From DATMER01 sp034667225 (GTDB lineage: Bacteria > Acidobacteriota > Thermoanaerobaculia > Multivoradales > UBA5704): DNA of 64,000 nt. Shown piece after piece: positions 26,592 to 34,607 of this stretch. How positions within the stretch are numbered: the first letter of the stretch is position 1; each line of letters starts with the position of its first letter. A model generated the notes under the pieces. The model saw only the letters and a list, made by a program, of their open reading frames with translations, searched no databases and was not told the DNA's origin. The position numbers and the translations under genes were made by a program. The stretch spans positions 1 to 64,000 of the forward strand of contig JAXDKG010000026.1 in assembly GCA_034667225.1 (NCBI GenBank), written 5' to 3'.

Positions 26592-28154
26592 GTGAGTAAC
26601 CGAGCACAGCGCCGGGCCGCCGACAGGCAGGCCCGCAAGGAAGCACCGAGACCCACCCGGCGGAACGACCTGTGGATCGCCGCGGGCCTGACCCTGCTCG
26701 CCTGGGTGCACCGGTTGATCTTCCTGCGTTCGAACCGGGACTTCTCCTGGCCCTACACCTTCTTCTATGAGGGGGACTCGGAGACCTTCTACAGCTACGC
26801 CCGAGCGCTCCTGGAGGGCAGGCTGTACGACGAAGGCGTACCCTTCCACCCGCCCGGCTTCGCCTGGTTCCTGGCTCTGATTCATGCGCTGCTCGGCGCC
26901 GGAGACGCTGGAGCACAGGTGCCGCACGTGGCGGTCAAATCGGTCATGGCTTTACTTGGGAGCGTCGCGATCGGCCTGCTCTATCTCCTGGTGCGGCCCT
27001 ACCTGGGGCGGACCGTCGCGCTGATCGCCGCGCTCCTGGGGATCTACCACTTCGGCCTGTACGTCCTCTCGATCGCGCCGGTGACGGAGAGCCTTTACCT
27101 GGTCCTGCTCCTCCTCGCTCTCCTGATCTGGACCCGGCGGTTCGAGCATCCACTTTCGATCGAGGGCAAGCCTGGAGGGCCGCGCTGGTCCCTCGCTCTC
27201 GGATTGCTCCTGGGAGCGCTCGCGCTGACCCGGGCGGAGGCCGTGCTCGTCGCGATCCTCCTGGGCGGGATCGGCCTGCTGGGCTCGCACAGGAAACGGT
27301 GGGCGCTGGTGGCCCTGGGATGGGTGCTCCTCGTGGCTCCCTGGACGATCCGCAACGCGGTCCGCATGGAAGCGATCAACGAGAAGTACGCCGCGGACCT
27401 GCCGACCTTCGTGCCGCTGACGCTCTATGGACCGATCAACCTCGCCCTCGCGAACAACCCGATGGCCGAGGGCAGCTTCTCGCGTGCCTGGCTCTCGTCG
27501 CAGGCCCAGAATCCCGGCCTCGACCTGAGCGACCCGCAGCACGTGGAGTTCCTCCGCCACGGCGACCGCATGGCCTGGGATTGGGCGCGGGACAACCCCG
27601 GCGACTTCGTCCTCCTGGTCGGAAAGAAATGGAAGCTCGTCTCAGAGGCCTGGACCCTGGGCTGGACGCAATGGGACTGGCCGGGAGGCCTCACCGGCAA
27701 GCGCCGGCCGGTGGACGTGTTCGTTCCCAACTCGAAGGTCGGCTACTGGATTGCGCCCCTGGCTCTCCTGGGACTGGCGCTGTGCTTGAGAAAGCCGGGC
27801 GAGCCAAGGCGCTGGGCCGGGGTTGTGCTGCTGATGACCGCCGCGCTCCTGCTGGCGACCGGCCTCTTCTTCGGCTACGTCCGGCTCGGCCTTCTCTTCC
27901 TCCCCTTCTGGCTCACGTTCATGTCCGTGGCCCTGGTCTGGCTGGCCTCGCTCCTTTCTCCCGTGCCCTCCGACCCGCCCCGCCGTCTCTGGCAGGCGCT
28001 CGCCGCCCTCACCGCCGTCCTCCTCGTCCTGGAGATCTGGGGGATCTCCCTCCACCGCAACTTCAAGGCGACGGGAGTGAACGTCCAGGGCACGAGCCAC
28101 CTGGACCGGGACGCGCCGGTCTATCTGGAATTGCTGCCAGCGAAGAAGGACTGA
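26592..28154 (+). CDS. GT39/ArnT-like polytopic glycosyltransferase
   Basis: Membrane glycosyltransferase of the GT-C fold, 520 residues. A basic N-terminus precedes about ten hydrophobic segments. The first periplasmic loop carries an acidic YEGDSETFYSYARALLEG motif and FHPPGFAWFLALI, the arrangement seen in dolichyl-phosphate-mannose/undecaprenyl-sugar transferases (PMT_2/ArnT). I prefer GTG 26,592 (VSNRAQRR); the frame extends to 26,559 but that would run through the hairpin. Its CCCGTGAGTAACC context resembles the one at 11,357, another possible leaderless start. The acceptor cannot be predicted. Confidence 0.8.
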   Translation: MSNRAQRRAADRQARKEAPRPTRRNDLWIAAGLTLLAWVHRLIFLRSNRDFSWPYTFFYEGDSETFYSYARALLEGRLYDEGVPFHPPGFAWFLALIHALLGAGDAGAQVPHVAVKSVMALLGSVAIGLLYLLVRPYLGRTVALIAALLGIYHFGLYVLSIAPVTESLYLVLLLLALLIWTRRFEHPLSIEGKPGGPRWSLALGLLLGALALTRAEAVLVAILLGGIGLLGSHRKRWALVALGWVLLVAPWTIRNAVRMEAINEKYAADLPTFVPLTLYGPINLALANNPMAEGSFSRAWLSSQAQNPGLDLSDPQHVEFLRHGDRMAWDWARDNPGDFVLLVGKKWKLVSEAWTLGWTQWDWPGGLTGKRRPVDVFVPNSKVGYWIAPLALLGLALCLRKPGEPRRWAGVVLLMTAALLLATGLFFGYVRLGLLFLPFWLTFMSVALVWLASLLSPVPSDPPRRLWQALAALTAVLLVLEIWGISLHRNFKATGVNVQGTSHLDRDAPVYLELLPAKKD

Positions 28155-28197
28155 CGGAAGATCTCCCCTGCCTCAGTTCCCACCCTCAGTTCAGGTT

Positions 28198-28395
28198 TCA
28201 ATCTGCTCCAGGCGGACCTGGCTTGCCGCAGCGTCTTCGCATGCCGCTGAAGTCGGTACAGTCCCAACCTCGGCGCTGGTCCCGGAATATCTTTACCTCA
28301 ACACACCCACAACTCCATTTGGTGATCTCCGCATAGGTAGGGCACGAATGCTTACAATGGCAGTGCTCCTTCCAGCGATCGACAATATGAGCCAT
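28198..28395 (-). CDS. Small cysteine-rich protein
   Basis: Candidate protein of 65 residues with cysteines in pairs (CHC, CGC) plus four more, suggesting metal binding or disulfides. It starts at 28,395 after AGAGGTATAGG. It lies 86 bp beyond the stop of the vWA gene on the same strand and may share its transcript. Base composition is less GC-rich than its surroundings. I do not recognise a family, and it may not be expressed. Confidence 0.4.
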   Translation of the reverse strand: MAHIVDRWKEHCHCKHSCPTYAEITKWSCGCVEVKIFRDQRRGWDCTDFSGMRRRCGKPGPPGAD

Positions 28396-28481
28396 GTCCT
28401 ATACCTCTTGCGCTCTGCCACCCTTGCGGTGTGCAGAAGCAATCCTTACTCTAGTTTTACTGCTCAACTTCAGCACAAGCA

Positions 28482-30035
28482 TCAGCGGCCTACGTGCTGG
28501 TTGGCTGCCCGCTTGACGGCTGTGGCGGGAACGCCAAATTGCTCGGCGATTTCTCCGAGCGAGTACCCTGCGCGATAGGCCCTCGCCATGGCAAGCTCCC
28601 GGTCCTCCCCGACAAGAAACGAGGAGAGAGAAGGACGCTCGGCGCCGACCGTGGCTTTGGGAACCTGGGGCTCCAAGGGTTTCCAAGGGACCTGCGCCGT
28701 GGCAGGGGAGCGAGTAGGCTGCGGTTCAGGCGCTCGTGGAGAGGGATGGAGCCCCAGAGAGCCACGCTTCTCCGGCAGGATCGCGAGCAAGGTGGTCGTG
28801 GGCTTTCCTCTGGCCTCGACCATCCGCACCTGCGCGAGCCGCATTGAGCCACCTATGCACGCGCCCACCACCACGTCGGCCAAGGCCCTTCCCGCCAGCC
28901 CGGCACCGACGGAAACCAGGCTGGTCACCGGGTCGAACAGGGCTCCTCCCATGATTCCCCCGAGCAGGCCTCCCAGCGCACAGGCACGCAGATCTTCCCG
29001 GGTGTTCTCTCGGACCCCCTGCCCGAGCCCGATGGCAAGACCCACGACGGCCCAACTCAGTATGCGGAGGATGATCAGCACGATCGGACTGGTGAGCGGT
29101 TCCGCCGCTTCGGCAGGCTTGCCTCCTGCGCGGCTCGTCATGTCGATGTTTTCGGTGAAGATCTGTTCGAACAGCGCGGTGAGCGACTCGGCGTCCTCGA
29201 CCGGGTAGTAGCGGCCGTTAGTATCCGCTGCGATGCTCTCCAGGACTGCGGGATTGATCTCTGATCCCAGACCGATGGTGTAAATCTTGATCCCCGCGAG
29301 CCGAGCCCGTTGCGCAGAGGACGGATCGTAGTTCCCTTCGCCGTCGGTCAGGAAGATGAGGAACTGCGACCGGCCCTCGACCCGATTGCTGGTCAGCTCT
29401 TCGATACCGGCGTCGAGTCCAGCGCTCAAGTCCGTGCCGCCCTCATCATTGATCCGGTTGACGGCGGCCTTCGCCGCCCGGCGGGCCGACCTCGAGTCCA
29501 TGACGTTCAATGGATAAAGGACCGAGGCGACATTGTCGAAGTCCACTACCGCCACGCGATCGGTGGTCGAGAGGCGATCGATCAGGTTCTTCGCCGCCTT
29601 GCGGCGCTCGCCGTCGGGATCGTGGCCTAACCGCTGATCGTTCCAGAATACGAACCAAGGTTTCGCCATGCTGCCGGACGAATCCAGCGCGATCGCGAGG
29701 TCGGCGTTCGAGCTGCCGGCGTATTTGAGGGGCACCAGCCCGTAGATCGTCTGCCCGACGGCGCCGCCGGCGAAGCCTCCGGCGGCACCGAGGACTAAGC
29801 CCATAAAGAGGCCGTAGACCAGCCGGCCCGGCTTCTTCTGCACAGCCCCCTCGGTCATGCCGAGCGCGGACCCCACCGCTAAGCCGAATCCCGCGAAGTA
29901 GATCGACATGCGCAGGATGTCACCGGACCGCGTCCCCGCTCCAGGGACGACTTGTGACCCGATTTCCATCAGTGCGAACCCCAACAGCCCGCCCAAGGCG
30001 CCGCTCAGCACGAACCACTGCGACCGGACTCTCAT
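28482..30035 (-). CDS. Membrane vWA-domain protein with C-terminal HTH-like motif
   Basis: Protein of 517 residues. Three hydrophobic segments (about 8-28, 42-60, 72-98), rich in small residues, precede a von Willebrand A domain with an intact metal site: D118-S-S-G-S122, a Thr in GGTDLS, and Asp in LTDGEG. Further glycine-rich membrane segments follow (about residues 310-400), then a proline-rich linker and a C-terminal helix-turn-helix-like stretch (GYSLGEIAEQFGVPATAVKR). The ribosome-binding site is GGAGGAGG. It diverges from the GrpE-like/Hsp70 operon and so is probably part of that system, with the vWA domain binding a partner. The HTH could equally be a short protein-interaction helix pair. 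Confidence 0.8.
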   Translation of the reverse strand: MRVRSQWFVLSGALGGLLGFALMEIGSQVVPGAGTRSGDILRMSIYFAGFGLAVGSALGMTEGAVQKKPGRLVYGLFMGLVLGAAGGFAGGAVGQTIYGLVPLKYAGSSNADLAIALDSSGSMAKPWFVFWNDQRLGHDPDGERRKAAKNLIDRLSTTDRVAVVDFDNVASVLYPLNVMDSRSARRAAKAAVNRINDEGGTDLSAGLDAGIEELTSNRVEGRSQFLIFLTDGEGNYDPSSAQRARLAGIKIYTIGLGSEINPAVLESIAADTNGRYYPVEDAESLTALFEQIFTENIDMTSRAGGKPAEAAEPLTSPIVLIILRILSWAVVGLAIGLGQGVRENTREDLRACALGGLLGGIMGGALFDPVTSLVSVGAGLAGRALADVVVGACIGGSMRLAQVRMVEARGKPTTTLLAILPEKRGSLGLHPSPRAPEPQPTRSPATAQVPWKPLEPQVPKATVGAERPSLSSFLVGEDRELAMARAYRAGYSLGEIAEQFGVPATAVKRAANQHVGR

Positions 30036-30185
30036 CGATCGTCCTCCTCCGTCGTCTGCGTTGCTGTAGACACGCTAACGCGGCTTTCGGGGAGGGCAAA
30101 GATGGCCCTAAACAAACCTCATTGCCGCCGTGTCCAACTCGGACGGGAAGCGGGCCGCCCGGCCTCGTCGAACCCAGGAGGAGAC

Positions 30186-30839
30186 ATGGAAGACTTAGCA
30201 CAGTTGCCGGTCCCCGTCGCGGATCCGGCAGAGCAACTCGCGGCCGAAGCACCAATCCCACCCGTGGTGAGTCAGGATGCACCAGCCCCCGATGTCGATG
30301 TCTCAATTGCACTCACCAAACTCCAGGAGACAGTGAAGGGCGGCTTCGCCGATCTCCTTGAGCAGCTCCGGGACAAGCTGATCTATGACCGCTTCAAGGA
30401 AGAGCAGATCGCCCGCTTGCACGAGGAGCTGCAGTCCTACAAGAGCGACCTCATCTCCAAGCCGGCACGCCAGCTCCTGCAAGGCCTGATCCGGCTCCAC
30501 GACGACCTGGGCAAGATGGCCGCTGCCCTGCGCCAGAAGCCGGTCGAGGAGCTCACCCCCGAGCGGTTCTTCCAGCAGTTCGCCGGCTTCCAGGACGACC
30601 TCGAGCTGCTTCTCGGCCAGAACGGCGTGGAACCCTTCCAGATATCCGGCGATGTGTTCGACCCGCGGCGACAGACAACGATCCGCATGGTCCCTGCCGA
30701 CGATCCGGCCCGAGTCGGCCAGATCGCTGAGCGCCTGCGGCCGGGATTCGAACAGGGCGAGGCACTCCTGCAGAAAGAGCGCGTCGCGGTCTACGTGGCA
30801 TCCAACGGCAACCACAAGGTACAGGGAGGCCAGTCATGA
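30186..30839 (+). CDS. GrpE-like nucleotide-exchange factor
   Basis: Probable co-chaperone for the two Hsp70 proteins downstream, 217 residues. A Pro/Ala-rich N-terminus is followed by a long coiled coil (about 40-130) and a GrpE-type head with GVEPFQISGDVFDPRRQTT and a final LLQKERVAVYVA, which mirror the conserved GrpE head. It lacks a canonical GHEAV/I segment, so it is a divergent member. The start at 30,186 has an AGGAGGAG site; the frame is open to 30,102 but that part has no such site. It overlaps the next gene by ATGA. It is the first gene of the operon. Confidence 0.8.
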   Translation: MEDLAQLPVPVADPAEQLAAEAPIPPVVSQDAPAPDVDVSIALTKLQETVKGGFADLLEQLRDKLIYDRFKEEQIARLHEELQSYKSDLISKPARQLLQGLIRLHDDLGKMAAALRQKPVEELTPERFFQQFAGFQDDLELLLGQNGVEPFQISGDVFDPRRQTTIRMVPADDPARVGQIAERLRPGFEQGEALLQKERVAVYVASNGNHKVQGGQS

Positions 30840-32494
30840 GTGGCAAGCGGGTCTACGGCATCGACCTCGGGACCACCTACTCGTGCATCTCGCACGTTGA
30901 CGAGCACGGCAAGCCGGTGGTCCTACAAAACGCGGAAGGCGACGCGACGACCCCGTCGGTCGTCTACTTCGAAAGCGCCGACAACATCGTAGTCGGCCAG
31001 GCGGCGAAGGAGGTGGTCTCAATCCACCCCGACCTGTGCGTCTCGACCGTGAAACGGTCCATGGGCGACCCGAACTGGGAGCGCAACTTTTACGGCCAAG
31101 CTTACAAGCCGCAGGACGTCTCGTCCTTCGTCCTGCGCAAGCTGGTAGGAGATGCCGAGAAGATCACCGGCGACAAAATCGAGGACGTCGTCATCACCTG
31201 CCCTGCCTACTTCGGACTCAACGAAAAGGAGGCCACCAAGCAGGCAGGCGTCGTGGCGGGCCTCAACGTCCTCTACGTCATCCCTGAGCCCACGGCCGCG
31301 GCCCTCGCCTATGGCATCGAACAAACTGAGGACCAGGTAATCTTGGTCTACGACCTGGGCGGCGGCACCTTCGACGTCACCCTGATTGACATCAAGGCGG
31401 GCGAGATCACCGTCATCTGCACCGGCGGCGACCGCGAGCTCGGCGGCAAGGACTGGGACGACGCCGTGGTCAGCTACTTCACGCAGAAGTTCTCCGAGGC
31501 CACGGGCACGCCGGCGGACGCCTTGCTGGAAGACATGGAGGCCTACCAGGAGTTGCTCAACGCGGCCGAGAAGTGCAAGAAGATGCTCTCCAGCCGCCAA
31601 TCCGTCACCGAGGCCGTGCGCTTCGGCGGCGAGCGGGTCAAGGTTGATCTCACCCGCGAGACGTTCGACCAGATCACGGGACAATACCTCGAGCGCACTC
31701 TCAGCCTCACCGAGCAGGAACTCGAGAAGGCGCGGCAGAAGGGCTACGCCAAGATCGACAAGCTGCTCCTGGTAGGCGGCTCGACCTACATGCCGCAGGT
31801 CATCGAGTCGGTCAAGAAGCGTTTCCCGTTCGAGGTACGCCAGTTCGATCCCAACCAGGCCGTGGCCAAAGGCGCGGCGATCTTCGGCTACAAGTGCTAT
31901 CTCGACGAGCAGATCAAGATCCGCGTCGCCGGCCAGACGGGACAAAAGGCCGATCAGGTCGACCTGGCCACGATCGACACGTCGTTGATCGAAAAAGCTC
32001 AGAACGAGGTGGCGCAGGCCCACGGTATGTCCCTGCCCGGCCTCAAGTCTGTGGTCGAAAAAAAGATCACCAACGTCACCTCGAAGAGCTTTGGCGTCGT
32101 GGTTATGAATGCTCAGCACCGCGAGGTCGTAGCCAACCTGATCGAGATCGATGGTGCGGTTCCCAAGACGATCTCCAACACCTTCGGGACGTTCGAGGAG
32201 GGGCAGATCCAGGTGGATCTGAGATGCATGGAGAACAAGCTCGCCCAGAGCGAGGTGGAGCTCGGCGATTGCACGGAGCTCGGCCAAGCGGTGCTCCCCT
32301 TCGGAAAGGCCCTGCCCAAGGATTCGCCGGTCGAGGTTACCTTCGAGCTCGGTCCCGACGGCCTTCTCAAGGTCCACGGCCGGGACATGACGACGGGTAA
32401 GGAGATCGACGCCAAGTTCCAGACTCAGTCAATCATGAGCCGGGAGGAAGAGGACGCTGCAAGGAGCCGCAACCTGGCTCTGCGGGTGGCTTGA
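30836..32494 (+). CDS. DnaK-like Hsp70 with shortened C-terminus
   Basis: Hsp70 chaperone of 552 residues. The nucleotide-binding domain is intact: GIDLGTTYS (residue 8 onwards), IPEPTAAALAYG, D173-LGGGTFD, and the adenosine motif at G314-GSTYMP. A substrate-binding beta domain follows (about 385-520), but the helical lid is missing or reduced, since housekeeping DnaK is about 635 residues. It lies between a GrpE-like gene (4-bp overlap) and a second Hsp70 gene (4-bp gap), so it is a dedicated chaperone of this locus and not the genome's DnaK. Confidence 0.93.
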   Translation: MSGKRVYGIDLGTTYSCISHVDEHGKPVVLQNAEGDATTPSVVYFESADNIVVGQAAKEVVSIHPDLCVSTVKRSMGDPNWERNFYGQAYKPQDVSSFVLRKLVGDAEKITGDKIEDVVITCPAYFGLNEKEATKQAGVVAGLNVLYVIPEPTAAALAYGIEQTEDQVILVYDLGGGTFDVTLIDIKAGEITVICTGGDRELGGKDWDDAVVSYFTQKFSEATGTPADALLEDMEAYQELLNAAEKCKKMLSSRQSVTEAVRFGGERVKVDLTRETFDQITGQYLERTLSLTEQELEKARQKGYAKIDKLLLVGGSTYMPQVIESVKKRFPFEVRQFDPNQAVAKGAAIFGYKCYLDEQIKIRVAGQTGQKADQVDLATIDTSLIEKAQNEVAQAHGMSLPGLKSVVEKKITNVTSKSFGVVVMNAQHREVVANLIEIDGAVPKTISNTFGTFEEGQIQVDLRCMENKLAQSEVELGDCTELGQAVLPFGKALPKDSPVEVTFELGPDGLLKVHGRDMTTGKEIDAKFQTQSIMSREEEDAARSRNLALRVA

Positions 32495-32498
32495 CGCC

Positions 32499-34592
32499 AT
32501 GAGCACCGCCGTCGGCATCGATCTCGGCACGACCAACTCGGCCATCGCCCATGTGGATGGGCACGGCCGGCCGGTCGTCCTCCCCAACCGCTTCGGCGAG
32601 CCGATTACCCCGTCGGTCGTCTGCTTCCGCAAGGGCGAGGTCCTCGTCGGCCAAGAGGCCAAGGAGCTTCAGGCCACCGGCGAGCCGCAGGTGGCCGCCT
32701 TCTTCAAACGACAGATGGGTGTGCCCAACTTCGTCTTCTATGCCGATGGCCGCGACTATACGGCCATCGACCTGTCGGCCCTGGTGCTCGCATCCCTCAA
32801 GCGCGATGCCGAGCAGGCGCTCGGCGGGAAGGTCACCCATGCGGTCATCACCGTGCCGGCTTATTTCCGCAACCCTCAGCGGGAGGCCACGATCGCGGCT
32901 GGGAGGCAGGCGGGCCTGGAGGTGCTGCAAGTCATCAACGAGCCCACAGCCGCGGCGATCGCCTACGGCGTCCGCGGCGCAGAACGCGAGCAGACGCTGC
33001 TCGTCTACGACCTCGGAGGCGGAACGTTCGACACCACGCTGCTCCGCCTTGGCCACGGCGAGATCCGTATCCTCAACTCGGAGGGCGACCACGAGCTAGG
33101 CGGCAAGGACTGGGACGACCGCATCGTCGAGTTCCTCGGCAGCCGCTTCGCCTCCGAGCATGGTGCCGATCCGCTCGACGACCTCGAAAGCCTGGCCGAC
33201 CTACAGGTGCGTGCCGAGGAGGTGAAGAAGCGGCTTTCCACGGCGGAGAGCGCTCCGATCTCCCTCGTCCACGACGGCCGCCGCGGGCGCTACGAGCTCG
33301 ACCGCGCCACGTTCGAACGGATCACGGCTGATCTCATGGAACGGACAATCGAATTGACACGCAAGGTCCTAGACGACCAGAAGATGAAGCCGGCTCAGGT
33401 GGACGGCGTGCTGCTGGTCGGAGGCTCGACGCGCCTGCCAATGGTGCACGACTTCATTCAGCGCGCCTTCGGCCGCCCGCCTATGACCGGTGTCAACGTC
33501 GACGAGGCTGTGGCCCTCGGCGCCGCCTTGGTGGCCACCGAGCGGCAGGCAGATGGAGCGAAGCCGCGGTTCGCTCTCGGCGGTGTGGTGAAAACCATCG
33601 ACGTCACCAATCACAGTCTGGGCATGATCGCGCTCAACGAGGACCGCGCGTCATACCTCAACAGCGTCATCCTGCCGAAGAACACAGCCATTCCCTGCCA
33701 GAAAACCCAGCAATACCAGCACCGTACTCGCCGCACCGGTGAGAACTTCCTCGAGGTCTACACGACCCAGGGCGAGTCCGGCTCACCGGCCGATGTCTCC
33801 TATCTCGGCAAGTACGTGCTGCACGACATCCCCTACGCCGACGGCGGCCGGACGGTCATCGACGTCGAGTACAGCTACGACGAAAGCGGCACCGTGAAAG
33901 TGACCGGCCGGGTGCAGGGCAAGTCCCTACGCCTGACCGTCGAGCCACTACCGCCCGACGTGCCCGAGCGTTTCCTCAAGCCGCCCGAGGAGTCGGTAGA
34001 GGCAGTCCATGTGATCGCCTATCTGGCGTTCGACCTCTCCGGGTCGATGACGGGCGCCCCGCTGGCCGAGGCCAAAAAGGCTGCGAAGAGCTTCCTTCAG
34101 AACACGAACCTCGATCACTGCTCCATCGGGATCATCGCCTTTGCCGACGAGGTGAAGGTGAAGCTGGAGGCCAGCCAGGACAGTCGGGAGATCAAGCGCG
34201 CGATTGACGCGCTCTCGATCGGCGAGGTCGGCGGGTGCAACGGGGCACACCCCTTCGACAAGGTGTGCTCCGTGCTCTCCCAGGTCGACGAGCCGAAATT
34301 CGTCATCACCTTGGCCGATGGCGTCTGGTCCTGCCAACCGGAGGCCATCCGCAGCGCGAAGAGCTGTCACGCGGCGGGCATCGAGAGCATCGCCATTGGC
34401 TTCGGCAGCGCCGACGAGAAGTTCCTCAGGGCCATCGCCTCATCGGACGAAGCGAGCTTCTTCACCAGCCTGGGCGGTCTCGTCGAGACATTCACCAATA
34501 TCGCCCAGGTGCTCCGGGATGGGACCAGCACCGCGGCGCCACGGCCGCAAGGCGGCAGCCGCTTCTCCTTTCTCGGCCTCGGCCGCCGTTAG
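32499..34592 (+). CDS. Hsp70-vWA fusion protein
   Basis: Protein of 697 residues with a complete Hsp70 ATPase domain (GIDLGTTNSA near the N-terminus, INEPTAAAIAYG, DLGGGTFDTT, GGSTRLP) and a substrate-binding beta domain to about residue 490. In place of the helical lid is a von Willebrand A domain (about 500-680). Its metal site has D512-L-S514-G-S516 and D607 in LADGVW, but the usual threonine position reads GGC-580-NG, so the metal site may be altered. ATP-driven presentation of a vWA ligand-binding surface is the obvious hypothesis. This fusion is unusual among Hsp70s I know. Confidence 0.9.
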   Translation: MSTAVGIDLGTTNSAIAHVDGHGRPVVLPNRFGEPITPSVVCFRKGEVLVGQEAKELQATGEPQVAAFFKRQMGVPNFVFYADGRDYTAIDLSALVLASLKRDAEQALGGKVTHAVITVPAYFRNPQREATIAAGRQAGLEVLQVINEPTAAAIAYGVRGAEREQTLLVYDLGGGTFDTTLLRLGHGEIRILNSEGDHELGGKDWDDRIVEFLGSRFASEHGADPLDDLESLADLQVRAEEVKKRLSTAESAPISLVHDGRRGRYELDRATFERITADLMERTIELTRKVLDDQKMKPAQVDGVLLVGGSTRLPMVHDFIQRAFGRPPMTGVNVDEAVALGAALVATERQADGAKPRFALGGVVKTIDVTNHSLGMIALNEDRASYLNSVILPKNTAIPCQKTQQYQHRTRRTGENFLEVYTTQGESGSPADVSYLGKYVLHDIPYADGGRTVIDVEYSYDESGTVKVTGRVQGKSLRLTVEPLPPDVPERFLKPPEESVEAVHVIAYLAFDLSGSMTGAPLAEAKKAAKSFLQNTNLDHCSIGIIAFADEVKVKLEASQDSREIKRAIDALSIGEVGGCNGAHPFDKVCSVLSQVDEPKFVITLADGVWSCQPEAIRSAKSCHAAGIESIAIGFGSADEKFLRAIASSDEASFFTSLGGLVETFTNIAQVLRDGTSTAAPRPQGGSRFSFLGLGRR

Positions 34593-34607
34593 CAGGGGCA
34601 TCCATCC

